Origin: Ravibacter sp964559125
GTDB lineage: Bacteria > Bacteroidota > Bacteroidia > Cytophagales > Spirosomataceae
Assembly: GCA_964559125.1 (NCBI GenBank)
Contig: CAZLGW010000012.1
Span: 79,923-143,922 of the forward strand
Length of the DNA stretch: 64,000 nucleotides
Reading direction: 5' to 3'
Within the stretch, counting starts at the first letter, position 1. Each line of letters begins with the position of its first letter. The notes under the pieces are model-generated. The model did no database searches. It was not told where the DNA came from and was given only the letters and a program-made list of their open reading frames with translations. This document shows, one piece after another, positions 45,750 through 53,776 of the stretch. The translations under genes were made by a program, and so were the position numbers.

Positions 45750-46007
45750 AGTTTCTCTCGTTACGTAGCCAAGACGTACGAGCATGGAATTACCCTAAAC
45801 TTTTTTTACTTTTTTGAGAAAAATTAAGGCAATTATATGTTATCCCGACCGGACGGTGATTTAAGTACGCCACAGACGCACAGATGCGTATAGCATATCA
45901 CTATCTGTCCACCTGCGGCTGTCTATCTCTGAAAAATACGACGATGGTGACCGGCTTAATATGATATACAATCACCTGAACCAAAATATGCCGGTTATTC
46001 CCGGAAA

Positions 46008-46583
46008 TCACGACAAGATCCCGAGCGCCAGCAACGCCATGTATTCTTTCAGATGCTTTCGAAGAAAACTGAGCGCTTTCGTCAGATGATACTCGATCGC
46101 TTTTTCCGACAAGTTGAGCTGCCCGGCGATTTCCGGGATAGTGTAATATTCAAACCGGCTCATGATAAAGACCTGCCGGGTCTTATGGGGAAGCTGGTGC
46201 AACAGCCCCGTAATAGTATCGGAGAGCTCATCGTATTCCAGCTGATACCCCGCCGGCGTGCCTGCGTCAGAGAAATGCAGCCGCAGTTTTTCCAGGTAGT
46301 TAGCTTCCAGGATATGACGCCGGACATAATCTACCACAAGATTTTTGAGGGACGATGTCAGGTAGGCTTTAAAATTATCGATATGAAGCCTGTCGCGTTT
46401 ATCCCAAAGCACTTCAAAAAGCTGCTGTGCCATTTCCTGGGCTACATCGGCTCTTCCTGTCTTTTTAATGGCAATGCAGTACGTATAGTACCAGTATCTT
46501 TCGTAAAGTTCCTTAAACGCAAGAGCATTGCCGTTTTGAAGCAAAACGACCAGGCGGGCGTCATCAAGTGATTTAAATTCCAT
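46008..46583 (-). CDS. ECF-type RNA polymerase sigma factor
   Basis: ECF sigma factor of 191 residues from ATG 46583 (MEFKSLDDARLVVLL); a TTG at 46613 is the alternative. Region 2 is AFKELYERYWYYTYCIAIKKTG with EMAQQLFEVLWDKRDRL; region 4 is LPHKTRQVFIMSRFEYYTIPEIAGQLNLSEKAIEYHLTKALSFLRKHL. It heads the minus-strand SusCD locus. The pairing with FecR is inferred from order. Confidence 0.92.
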   Translation of the reverse strand: MEFKSLDDARLVVLLQNGNALAFKELYERYWYYTYCIAIKKTGRADVAQEMAQQLFEVLWDKRDRLHIDNFKAYLTSSLKNLVVDYVRRHILEANYLEKLRLHFSDAGTPAGYQLEYDELSDTITGLLHQLPHKTRQVFIMSRFEYYTIPEIAGQLNLSEKAIEYHLTKALSFLRKHLKEYMALLALGILS

Positions 46584-46623
46584 TTCCGGAACCTCTTTAC
46601 ATACTATTGTCAAAAATCATTGT

Positions 46624-46655
46624 GAAAATTATAAATATTCTTGTGAAGTATCAAA
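46624..46655 (-). promoter_or_regulatory. Candidate promoter of the minus-strand sigma gene
   Basis: Reading the minus strand, TTTG (46652-46655) is followed after 20 bases by TAATTTTC (46624-46631), one mismatch from the Bacteroidota -7 box. The sigma start codon is 40 bases downstream. Confidence 0.42.
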
Positions 46656-47060
46656 ACAAGTAAGCACAACGTGCTGCGCAGACCGTGAGGCAAGACATAA
46701 AAAAACCGCTCTGCCCGGGTCGTAACTTCTTTTCAAAGCCAGCCTGATGAGCAGAACGGTACTGATTAGGGAGGGTTTACTGCTATATCTTGATCTTTTT
46801 ATTCCTTAGGATTTAAATACCGGAAGCCAGGTACTGAAGAAGCTGCACTTTCTGAAAAACGGTCACCGGAACCAGAATCTCCTGCATAGCCTGCCGCAGG
46901 AAACGCGGAAATACGAAATGGAAAGGTTTTCATTGAAGTTCTTAACGTTTTATCTCCTTCTTCCTCAAAAATTCTCCCGCAAAACAAGTACGTACGGAAG
47001 CCCGAAAAAATACCTGCTTCAGGTATTTTCAACCCTTTTTTTATACCGAAATTTGTATTT
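46656..47060. other. Intergenic region between sigma and sensor kinase genes
   Basis: About 400 bases without a credible gene. CCGCTCTGC (46706-46714) and GCAGAACGG (46751-46759) form a weak distant inverted repeat. The strongest structure is a perfect palindrome at 47007-47029, described separately. Confidence 0.4.
47007..47029. promoter_or_regulatory. Perfect 10-bp inverted repeat before the sensor kinase gene
   Basis: AAAATACCTG, a CTT spacer, then CAGGTATTTT, centred 43 bases upstream of the kinase ATG. No gene ends on the plus strand before it, so a binding site, for example for the LuxR-type partner regulator, is more likely than a terminator. Confidence 0.45.
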
Positions 47061-48953
47061 ATGGGTTCAAAACCGAATTGCTCTGCTTTTTCTGTAGCCT
47101 TTATCTGCCGGCTGGCAGCGCTGATCCCGTTTTTGCTCTCGTGTAATGAGACTTCACACGAGCACGACGTTGAACCCGGTGGCCCGGTATATATAAACGG
47201 GGGAGCGGCACGGCAGGTTAACCAGGCGCTGCGTTACAGCCGGGACTTCCAGCATGCCGCTCCGGGGGAAGTGCTGGAAAAAATAGGAACTTCATTCCGG
47301 GTTCCGGCCGGCAATGGCCTGCTTGCACTGGGCTCGAGCCTCGACAGCAGATTTGCCTGGCTTTACCTCGAAATAGTAAATCCAACAGATAGCCTCCGTA
47401 AGCTGACGCTCACCACTACACATGTGCGTTGCGACCGGCTGGAACTGTTTGGAATAAACGGGAATAATATCGTTGCCCTTGGCGATGTAAGCAGGTCGAC
47501 ACCCCTGTCTTCCCGTCCCTACCGAAACCAGGATTTTGCTTTTCCCGTACATATACCTCCATCCGATACTGCCCGGATACTCATGCGCACGACCCGCCTG
47601 CTGGGCGCTATGGAGGTCGATTTCCGGATATCTGATGAAACCGAATACCTCGATCGCAGGTATCTGAACCGCAACGGGGATATTTTCAACCTGTCGTTTG
47701 TCCTTATCATCGCAATTCTTGCGCTCATAGCAGGTTTGGTCTACGGCAACCGGCTGATGGGCACTTTCGGTGTATTTTTACTATGCACTTTCCTGGTTTA
47801 TTCCTATGTGCTCAACTTGTGGGACGGATTTGAGCTCCCCCCGGTTTTGGGGCTTCGAAGCGCCATTTCAGGAGGCTTTTTCGCTCTTCTGCAAGGCGTA
47901 TTCTTTCATCCGTTCGGAAACGAAATACTCAGAAGCTATGGAATTTCCATACCGGTTTACCGGCGGGTTACTGTATTGCTTATGACCATCAACGGATTAC
48001 TCGCATTGGGCCTGCTCGTATCCGCTCCGGGGGTGGAGGTAATATTCGGACGTTCGTACACCGTGCTTACATTGACAAATATCGCCTGCCTGCTGTTTGT
48101 TACCGGCACGGTATACCGAAAAACGGGTGAGAAATCGCTTTTGATCATTGCCTTACTGACTTTTGCCCCTACGCTGATTGGTTTACCCCTGAGGCTGCTT
48201 CATTTTTCCGACCAGTTTTATACTGCGATTATGACGCCTAACATCCCGCTGATCACCGGGCTTCTTTCTTATTTTACAGTCAAACAGCTGCTCCGGCAGC
48301 TTACAAGCAAAGCGGAACTGGAGCGCCGTCTTACGCAGATCAAGATGGAAATGAATGATATGCGGAGAGAGGAGGCACAAAAAACAGGACGCAATCTCCA
48401 TGATCAGTTGGGCAATACCCTTGCTTCCGTTCTGGGCTATGTCAACATGGAAATCCCAGACCTGAAACAGGTACGGAAACTATTGATGCAGGCTATACAG
48501 GAAATCAGGTTTATGAGCCATAACCTGGTTAAGGACGATGACCAGCCGCTATCGGGAAAAATAGCGACGGTTATCGACCGGTTCAATGACTTTTCTACGA
48601 TCCACTTCCGCTTCGCCGACTATTCGGATGGGAAAACAGACCGGCTGAACGATGTACAACAGCAAAACATCTACCTCATCATACAGGAACTGCTGACCAA
48701 TGCGGTCCGGCATTCGAAAGCCGACGAAATGGTGGTGCAGGCTTTTGAATACGGAACTTCGGTACAGTTCACGATCGAAGAAGATGGTATAGGGTTCGAC
48801 CCCGCCGGGGAAACGGATGGGTTAGGAATCAGGAACATGTATAAACGGGCAGAGCTGGCCGGTCTTCAGCTTACCATAGAGTCATCAGTCGGCAACGGCA
48901 CCAACGTCATTATTGTAGCCAGATATGAAAACGAAGGTAATCATAGTAGATGA
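47061..48953 (+). CDS. 7TM-DISM-type sensor histidine kinase (NarL/LuxR partner, HisKA_3-like)
   Basis: Membrane sensor kinase of 630 residues. A lipobox-like signal (FLLSC, Cys28) precedes an extracytoplasmic domain of about 150 residues resembling 7TMR-DISM extracellular domains. Seven hydrophobic segments follow between about residues 210 and 415. The cytosolic part has a coiled-coil helix, the phospho-acceptor His447 in RNLHDQLGNTLASV, and a HATPase domain with IQELLTNAVRHSKADE, DGIGFDP and GLGIRNM. The response regulator overlaps its 3' end by 29 bases. The signal sensed is unknown. Confidence 0.88.
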   Translation: MGSKPNCSAFSVAFICRLAALIPFLLSCNETSHEHDVEPGGPVYINGGAARQVNQALRYSRDFQHAAPGEVLEKIGTSFRVPAGNGLLALGSSLDSRFAWLYLEIVNPTDSLRKLTLTTTHVRCDRLELFGINGNNIVALGDVSRSTPLSSRPYRNQDFAFPVHIPPSDTARILMRTTRLLGAMEVDFRISDETEYLDRRYLNRNGDIFNLSFVLIIAILALIAGLVYGNRLMGTFGVFLLCTFLVYSYVLNLWDGFELPPVLGLRSAISGGFFALLQGVFFHPFGNEILRSYGISIPVYRRVTVLLMTINGLLALGLLVSAPGVEVIFGRSYTVLTLTNIACLLFVTGTVYRKTGEKSLLIIALLTFAPTLIGLPLRLLHFSDQFYTAIMTPNIPLITGLLSYFTVKQLLRQLTSKAELERRLTQIKMEMNDMRREEAQKTGRNLHDQLGNTLASVLGYVNMEIPDLKQVRKLLMQAIQEIRFMSHNLVKDDDQPLSGKIATVIDRFNDFSTIHFRFADYSDGKTDRLNDVQQQNIYLIIQELLTNAVRHSKADEMVVQAFEYGTSVQFTIEEDGIGFDPAGETDGLGIRNMYKRAELAGLQLTIESSVGNGTNVIIVARYENEGNHSR

Positions 48954-49545
48954 CCACGCGCTGTTTAACGACGGCCTGGCCCGCATCCTTTCCGAAAGCC
49001 CTGACTTTGATGTGATCAAACAGGTATACGACAGCAGGCACGCACTGTTTCATTGCCAGGAACTCCATCCGGATCTCGTCCTTGTCGATTACAATATGCC
49101 CGGACTCGACGGCCTGGAAGTAGTGAAGCAGTTGCGCGGGCTACGGGGCGATTTCAAAATCGTCGTGATCAGTATGTATGCCGACAAAAAGGAAATCCAG
49201 CGCTTTATAGCTACCGGGGTAGACGGGTATCTCACCAAAACCACTCATGCCAGGGAGCTGACCCAGGACCTGGTCCAGGTGATGAAAGGCAAAAAGGTTT
49301 TCTCCCCGGAAGTCGTCTCAAAAGTCCCGCTTCGTAAAGACACCTTCCAGCTTCGTTTCCAACTGACCAAAAGGGAGCTGGAAATACTGCGCTGGATCAA
49401 GGCCGGGGCAACCACCCAGGAAATTGCCGATAAGCTCTCGCTGAGTTATTATACGGTCGAAACCCACCGGAAAAATATCAATCAGAAGCTCAAAGGCCTG
49501 TCAAGAAGGGAGTACGAAGATCTGCTGGACGAACTGCCGGAATAG
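48925..49545 (+). CDS. NarL/LuxR-family response regulator
   Basis: Response regulator of 206 residues. The receiver domain has the acidic pair DD at residues 9-10, the phospho-acceptor Asp55 in LVLVDYNMPG, and the conserved Lys in GYLTKTTH. The C-terminal LuxR-type helix-turn-helix starts at about residue 145 (LTKRELEILRWIKAGATTQEIADKLSLSYYTVETHRKNI). It overlaps the kinase gene by 29 bases, so the two are translated together. Its target genes are not evident; the palindrome at 47007-47029 is a candidate autoregulatory site. Confidence 0.94.
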   Translation: MKTKVIIVDDHALFNDGLARILSESPDFDVIKQVYDSRHALFHCQELHPDLVLVDYNMPGLDGLEVVKQLRGLRGDFKIVVISMYADKKEIQRFIATGVDGYLTKTTHARELTQDLVQVMKGKKVFSPEVVSKVPLRKDTFQLRFQLTKRELEILRWIKAGATTQEIADKLSLSYYTVETHRKNINQKLKGLSRREYEDLLDELPE

Positions 49546-49836
49546 ACGACCCGAAACCGGCACCATTCCTCTTGTATATGAAGACGTTACGAAAGATTGT
49601 CAAATAATACAAAGCCGTATTTTGATTGTTTTCCAAATTGATACTCCATTCTTCATTGGTCCTCAGTTTCGTCCGGTTACCGGTATCGGTACACTGAGCG
49701 TCATCCTGATCGTAGCTTTGCTGCTGACCGCAGGCAGTTTATGGACTGCTATTGCTTACCACTGTACTTTTCATCATTTCCCGCCTACTCGGTCGCAAGG
49801 ACCGGAGTGTCCGCTATATGGATTCATTTTATTTCC
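49546..49836. other. Intergenic region before the AbiE pair
   Basis: About 290 bases with no supported gene. An 82-codon frame starting at a TTG lacks a start signal and coding character. The promoter of the AbiE pair begins directly after it. Confidence 0.4.
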
Positions 49837-49859
49837 TATATTTGTGAATATTCGACAAA
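49837..49859 (+). promoter_or_regulatory. Promoter and overlapping operator of the AbiE pair
   Basis: A perfect -7 box TATATTTG (49837-49844) lies 27 bases before the antitoxin ATG. Overlapping it is the inverted repeat TTTGT-GAATATTC-G-ACAAA (49841-49859). AbiEi antitoxins are known to repress their own promoters by binding inverted repeats, so this is a likely operator. Confidence 0.55.
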
Positions 49860-49871
49860 AAGGGAAATAAA

Positions 49872-50486
49872 ATGAATTATGAAACATTCAGACAAGCCTT
49901 TGAAGGGAGAGTTATCATTCCTACAAACGATATTCTAAAGCGTTTCCCGGATTTTAACTCGCATCGCCTTTCTGATTGGCAGAATAAGGGATATATTCAG
50001 AAAGTTATCAACCGCTTTTATACCTGGCCCAACAAGCTTTTGGATGAAACCCATCTGGCTTTCATCGCGAATAGAATTTATACTCCTTCTTACATTTCTC
50101 TGAAATCAGCTTTACGGTGGTATAATTTTATCCCGGAGGGAGTATTCCAGCAGTTTTCGGTCACGACCCGGAAAACGAAGGACTTTGTGACCCCCATCGG
50201 AGATTTCAGATACAAAAATGTAAATCCCAAGCTGTTTTTCGGCTACTATCCTACAAAACCCGAGCGCGGGGGGTTCCTGATCGCCGAACCGGAAAAAGCT
50301 GTATTGGATACGTTTTACCTCTACCCGGACATCAAAGACCTACCGGATATCGAAGGCCTGCGGTTCAACTATGACGAGATAAACGCATTGTGCTCGGTTG
50401 AAAAGCTGAAAGCCTATTCCGGAATTTTCAACAACAAACGGGTATCAAATCTCACCAAAATCCTCATACGAGAATTACTGACATGA
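49872..50486 (+). CDS. AbiEi-family type IV antitoxin
   Basis: Protein of 204 residues with the AbiEi layout: an N-terminal winged helix (residues about 15-50, LKRFPDFNSHRLSDWQNKGYIQKVINRFYTW) and a C-terminal domain with YISLKSALRWYNFIPE and IAEPEKAVLDTFYLYP, the conserved EKALLD-like motif. In known systems this antitoxin protects against the nucleotidyltransferase toxin and represses the promoter. The toxin gene overlaps it by four bases (ATGA). The pair looks more AT-rich than neighbouring core genes, which fits horizontal acquisition. Confidence 0.88.
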   Translation: MNYETFRQAFEGRVIIPTNDILKRFPDFNSHRLSDWQNKGYIQKVINRFYTWPNKLLDETHLAFIANRIYTPSYISLKSALRWYNFIPEGVFQQFSVTTRKTKDFVTPIGDFRYKNVNPKLFFGYYPTKPERGGFLIAEPEKAVLDTFYLYPDIKDLPDIEGLRFNYDEINALCSVEKLKAYSGIFNNKRVSNLTKILIRELLT

Positions 50487-51262
50487 TAAACCTGGACTAT
50501 ATCAAAGACTATTTCCCACCGGAAGTGCAAAGCCAGAGGCTGCACATGCTGCGGGAATATCTTCAATGCGTCATGCTTGAAATTTTGTTTGAAAGCCCGA
50601 TTGGCCGGAGGCTTACTTTTCTCGGAGGTACTTGCCTCCGGCTTGTATATGGCAGTCAGCGATTTTCCGAGGATCTGGATTTTGATAATGATGGTCTGAC
50701 TAAAAGCGAATTTGCAGAGATAAAGACGTTGATGGAAAGGGAGCTTACCCTGCGCGGCTACGAGGTCGAGGTAGGGATTAAAGGAAAGACAGCCTATCGG
50801 TGTGAAGTAAAATACCCGCGTATGCTCTATCCTCAAGGGATCAGTCAAATCCGTGAAGAGAAGCTGCTCATACAAATCGATACGGAAGCACAAAATTTCG
50901 ACTATCCTAAAGAGCGATTCATTTTAAACCGTTTTGGCGTTCTGACGGAATTACCCGTCACACCAATGAGCGTGATCCTCTCGCAAAAATGCCACGCCAT
51001 TTTGGAGCGCCCCAGAACCAAGGGTCGGGATTTTTATGACGTGGTATTTCTATTGGGTCGAAACGTCAGACCGGATTACACCTATCTTGAACAAAAATTG
51101 GGCATTACCAATGGCGACGAATTAAAGGAAAGAATCCTGGCTCATCTATCGACTCTGAGTATGCCGGGGTTAGTAGGCGATGTTGAGGGTTTTCTGTTCT
51201 ATAAGAAAGACGAAAAGACGATCCGGTTATTTGAGGACGTTTTCAGGCAGGCGGTTTTGTGA
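50483..51262 (+). CDS. AbiEii/AbiGii-family nucleotidyltransferase toxin
   Basis: Nucleotidyltransferase of 259 residues. The catalytic motif is FLGGTCLRLVYGSQRFSEDLDFD: Gly-Gly at 48-49 and the acidic pair of SEDLDFD at 62-68. A conserved Lys/Arg-Asp segment follows in RTKGRDFYDVVFLL near residue 180. Members block growth by transferring nucleotides, for example to tRNA, and can give phage defence through abortive infection. It is the second gene of the pair, with a strong hairpin after it. Confidence 0.9.
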   Translation: MINLDYIKDYFPPEVQSQRLHMLREYLQCVMLEILFESPIGRRLTFLGGTCLRLVYGSQRFSEDLDFDNDGLTKSEFAEIKTLMERELTLRGYEVEVGIKGKTAYRCEVKYPRMLYPQGISQIREEKLLIQIDTEAQNFDYPKERFILNRFGVLTELPVTPMSVILSQKCHAILERPRTKGRDFYDVVFLLGRNVRPDYTYLEQKLGITNGDELKERILAHLSTLSMPGLVGDVEGFLFYKKDEKTIRLFEDVFRQAVL

Positions 51263-51296
51263 GATGTCAATAAACCCCAACATGTGTATCAAATCG

Positions 51297-51359
51297 TGCC
51301 CACCAAAATAGAAAAAGGAGCTACATTTTTATGTAACTCCTTGATTTTCTGTGTGGGCA
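51297..51359. terminator. Long interrupted hairpin after the AbiE pair
   Basis: AAGGAG-C-TACAT and ATGTA-A-CTCCTT form an inner stem around TTTT (51315-51342), and TGCCCAC pairs with GTGGGCA at the base (51297-51303 with 51353-51359); AAAAT/ATTTT-like stretches lie between. It follows the toxin stop and faces the end of the minus-strand cluster, so it can serve both directions. The rest of 51263-51542 shows only a short ACCGAGA-G-TCTCGGT palindrome and no gene. Confidence 0.6.
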
Positions 51360-51542
51360 TAAAGGGATTGAGGTCGAACACCTTATACCGTTTTTGACCT
51401 TTTTAGATAGTATTAAATAATTGAAAATCAACAATATAACTATATATTGGTTTTTTAGGGAAGTTAAGCCTTAAGAGGTAGATCTGATAGTTTGTTTAAC
51501 AAAATTGCTGAGTGCAAACCGAGAGTCTCGGTAGTGCGGAGT

Positions 51543-51950
51543 TTAGGTTTGCGATTGCGGATACACAAGCTCCCACAGATGGCCATCGGGATCAGAAAAA
51601 TAGCCGATATATCCGCCGGACATTTTATCCGTTGCTGCGTTGCCTGATACGGCGCCTCCATATCCGGGTACGTTTGCCAAAACATTATCCAACTCCTCTT
51701 TTGTTTCCATAGCACAGCTGATCACCATTCCTGCACCGTCATTGGGGAACTGTGCCCCTCGCCCGGCTTTTTTGCTGTACGTCTCGAAGGCATCTTTTTC
51801 CATCAGGAACAAGGATAGGTTAGGAAGCTCAAGCGTGATCATCCCCTCATCTACCGCTGCATCGGAAAAACCGAGTGCATTCATATAAAATGCGAGGGTT
51901 CTTTCCAAGTTACGGATAGGTAAACAAACAATAGTGGTTCTTATTTTCAT
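51543..51950 (-). CDS. VOC-family protein (glyoxalase/bleomycin-resistance fold)
   Basis: Protein of 135 residues with two beta-alpha-beta-beta-beta modules of the vicinal oxygen chelate fold. RNLERTLAFYMNALGF opens module one and DPDGHLWELVYPQ ends module two, giving the usual Glu metal ligand near the C-terminus. Such proteins act as glyoxalases, dioxygenases or drug-binding resistance proteins; the ligand here is unknown. It is the last gene of a run of minus-strand small genes that begins with the ArsR regulator at 55064. Confidence 0.88.
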   Translation of the reverse strand: MKIRTTIVCLPIRNLERTLAFYMNALGFSDAAVDEGMITLELPNLSLFLMEKDAFETYSKKAGRGAQFPNDGAGMVISCAMETKEELDNVLANVPGYGGAVSGNAATDKMSGGYIGYFSDPDGHLWELVYPQSQT

Positions 51951-52025
51951 CGCGTTCTATTTCTGATTGTTAGTAGAAAAATCTTCCAAAACTCCCATTT
52001 TTTGACGATGGATTTCCAGGCCTTC

Positions 52026-52439
52026 TTAAACAACGGTACTTTTAGCCAGCTCTTTAACGGCTGTCAATGCAGCTTCCCATCCTTCGAAAGCATCATCGAA
52101 GGCAGCCTGATCCAATGGCTGGATTAATTCTTCTTTCCCGATCAGTAACGTACGACCGTCTTTCTGCTGAAATTCGTATGTAATAAGCGCCGTGATAGTT
52201 TGGCCATCCGGTTCAAATAAGCTATGCTTTATAAGGCGCTGAGGCTGAAAGTCAAGTAAGATGCCTTTTGTATGAAGGTTACCATCCTGCCCTTTCCAGC
52301 CAAATGTGCTTCCCACTTTCCAGTCCGTCTCGTAATATCCGCCCATTTGCCGGGTTATTTCGGGATCGGTAAAAACACGCCAGACTTTGTCGAGAGGCGC
52401 GTTGATCTCAATCGCTTTTTCGATAACTTTATTTCCCAT
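52026..52439 (-). CDS. SRPBCC/AHSA1-family protein
   Basis: START/Bet v1-like ligand-binding protein of 137 residues. AIEINAPLDKVWRVFTDPEITRQMGGYYETDWKVGSTFGWKG is the AHSA1-type N-terminus, and the protein ends with the long amphipathic helix (AFEGWEAALTAVKELAK) that closes the cavity. It begins one base after the stop of the SnoaL-like gene, so the two are cotranscribed. A hydrophobic small-molecule ligand is likely; identity unknown. Confidence 0.87.
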   Translation of the reverse strand: MGNKVIEKAIEINAPLDKVWRVFTDPEITRQMGGYYETDWKVGSTFGWKGQDGNLHTKGILLDFQPQRLIKHSLFEPDGQTITALITYEFQQKDGRTLLIGKEELIQPLDQAAFDDAFEGWEAALTAVKELAKSTVV

Positions 52440-52440
52440 A

Positions 52441-52809
52441 TCAAAACATCCCGTTTTCGTTCACCATCTCGGCCGGGACAGCCTGCCCGAAATCCCAAAG
52501 TTCGACGATTTTGTCATTCTCAAACCGGAAGATATGCATCAGCGCTGCTCCCGGGTCGTCAGGAGCCTTCCTGACGTGGGAATGGACGGCGACCAGGTCC
52601 CCGTCTTCTAATACATGATGAATTTCGGAACTGATATCGGGGTGTGTTTTAGCGGCTTCTTCCATTGCTGTCATCAGGGTATGTCCGTCTCCCTTGAAGT
52701 AAACATTGTGGTGCTTGAAGCCGTTCCCGACATAGTCTTGAAATACCTTTCCCGACTCGCCTTTGGAGGCGAGCTTCAAAAAGTCCTGTGCTATTTCTTT
52801 CCTTGTCAT
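52441..52809 (-). CDS. SnoaL-like/NTF2-fold protein
   Basis: Protein of 122 residues with the NTF2-like cone fold of the SnoaL family: an N-terminal helix (RKEIAQDFLKLASKGES), VGNGFKHHNVYFKGDGHTLMTAMEEAAKTHPDISSEIHHVLEDGDLVAVHSHV, and the terminal strand KIVELWDFGQAVP. His-rich positions could bind a substrate or metal. Members are small isomerases, cyclases or binding proteins; function here is unknown. It is sandwiched in the operon between a VOC and an SRPBCC gene. Confidence 0.85.
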   Translation of the reverse strand: MTRKEIAQDFLKLASKGESGKVFQDYVGNGFKHHNVYFKGDGHTLMTAMEEAAKTHPDISSEIHHVLEDGDLVAVHSHVRKAPDDPGAALMHIFRFENDKIVELWDFGQAVPAEMVNENGMF

Positions 52810-52816
52810 AGCGTCT

Positions 52817-53215
52817 CTATTGAAGATTCAATTGCCACGAAACCCCGAACCGGGCCTCTACCCGGCCGAACTTTTGGCTGAATCCGTAGTGATCCAGCGG
52901 CATATATACTTTCCCGTTTTCAGACAGCTTATGGAACAACTTTTCGAGCTCGTCGTCTGTCCGGCATTCTACGTACAAAGAAATGGCCGGCGAAAAGGTC
53001 CACGCATGCTTTACATAGCTGTCGCTGCAAATGAATTGCTTCCCATTCAGCTCGAACCTGGCGATCATGACGCTACCTTCTTTCGCCGGCCCGTCTTTCC
53101 CGTGGCGCTGCACCTCGATAATTTTCGAATTATCAAATAGCCCGATGTAAAAATTCATGGCTTCTTCCGCATTGTTTTCCTGGAAGGTCAGGAATGTGGT
53201 GATTTGTTTTTCCAT
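52817..53215 (-). CDS. VOC-family protein, PhnB/3-demethylubiquinone methyltransferase-like
   Basis: Protein of 132 residues with the PhnB-like VOC subgroup sequence: ITTFLTFQENNAEEAMNFYIGLFDNSKI at the start, FICSDSYVKHAWTFSPAISLYVEC in the middle, and a C-terminal FGVSWQLN. Despite the historical name, such proteins are not methyltransferases and their role is mostly unknown. The 12-base gap to the upstream SRPBCC gene and the 7-base gap to the next gene indicate an operon. Confidence 0.88.
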   Translation of the reverse strand: MEKQITTFLTFQENNAEEAMNFYIGLFDNSKIIEVQRHGKDGPAKEGSVMIARFELNGKQFICSDSYVKHAWTFSPAISLYVECRTDDELEKLFHKLSENGKVYMPLDHYGFSQKFGRVEARFGVSWQLNLQ

Positions 53216-53227
53216 GTCGGTTTATTG

Positions 53228-53686
53228 TTAGTAGTGAGGAAACTTATCCCTCACCAGGTTAAGCTCAATACCGAATTCCAGCCAGGCTTTCAGCCCGTCC
53301 AGCACGATTGTAAACCCACCGGTATTGTCTTTAATGGCCTGGATCAGGTCATCACCGGTTTGGTCAAACCCATAATTTCTGATAACCACATAGGTGGTAT
53401 CACCGGTCAATGCCGTAAACTCAAAATCAACGGTTGTCACGGGGGCATCGTCCCATTCAATCGAAATTTTCCGGTCCGGGATAATCTCCTTTACCAACAC
53501 GTCACTGGAAACGTTGTACATTTCCCATTCCCATTTCACAGTCTTTCCTTCTTCCAGTTTCCCGCTGGATCTGGTAAACCAGAATTTTGTAGTAAGGGCA
53601 GGATCAATGAATGCCTGAAAGACTGTTGCTACAGGCTTCCTGATCATCATCTGGCATTCTACGGTCGGTAGTCGGGGCGTTTCCAT
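53228..53686 (-). CDS. SRPBCC/AHSA1-family protein
   Basis: Single Bet v1-like domain of 152 residues: VECQMMIRKPVATVFQAFIDPALTTKFWFTRSSGKLEEGKTVKWEWEMY, then core strands, and the cavity-closing helix GFTIVLDGLKAWLEFG. The pattern is related to the two domains of the next upstream protein at 53777. A 90-base gap separates them. The ligand is unknown. Confidence 0.87.
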   Translation of the reverse strand: METPRLPTVECQMMIRKPVATVFQAFIDPALTTKFWFTRSSGKLEEGKTVKWEWEMYNVSSDVLVKEIIPDRKISIEWDDAPVTTVDFEFTALTGDTTYVVIRNYGFDQTGDDLIQAIKDNTGGFTIVLDGLKAWLEFGIELNLVRDKFPHY

Positions 53687-53776
53687 GTTTTACATTTAAG
53701 GGTTTATTCATTCGCTTTTGTACACTGGCAGTACCTGGCTTTTTACGGCTGATTTCTGATAGCTCATGGCTGATAG

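Noticed and set aside
46799..47032. 77-codon minus-strand frame between sigma and kinase genes
   Set aside because: No family resemblance, low-complexity composition, and it covers the palindrome at 47007-47029.
49622..49870. 82-codon plus-strand frame before the AbiE pair
   Set aside because: TTG start, no motif, and it overlaps the AbiE promoter.
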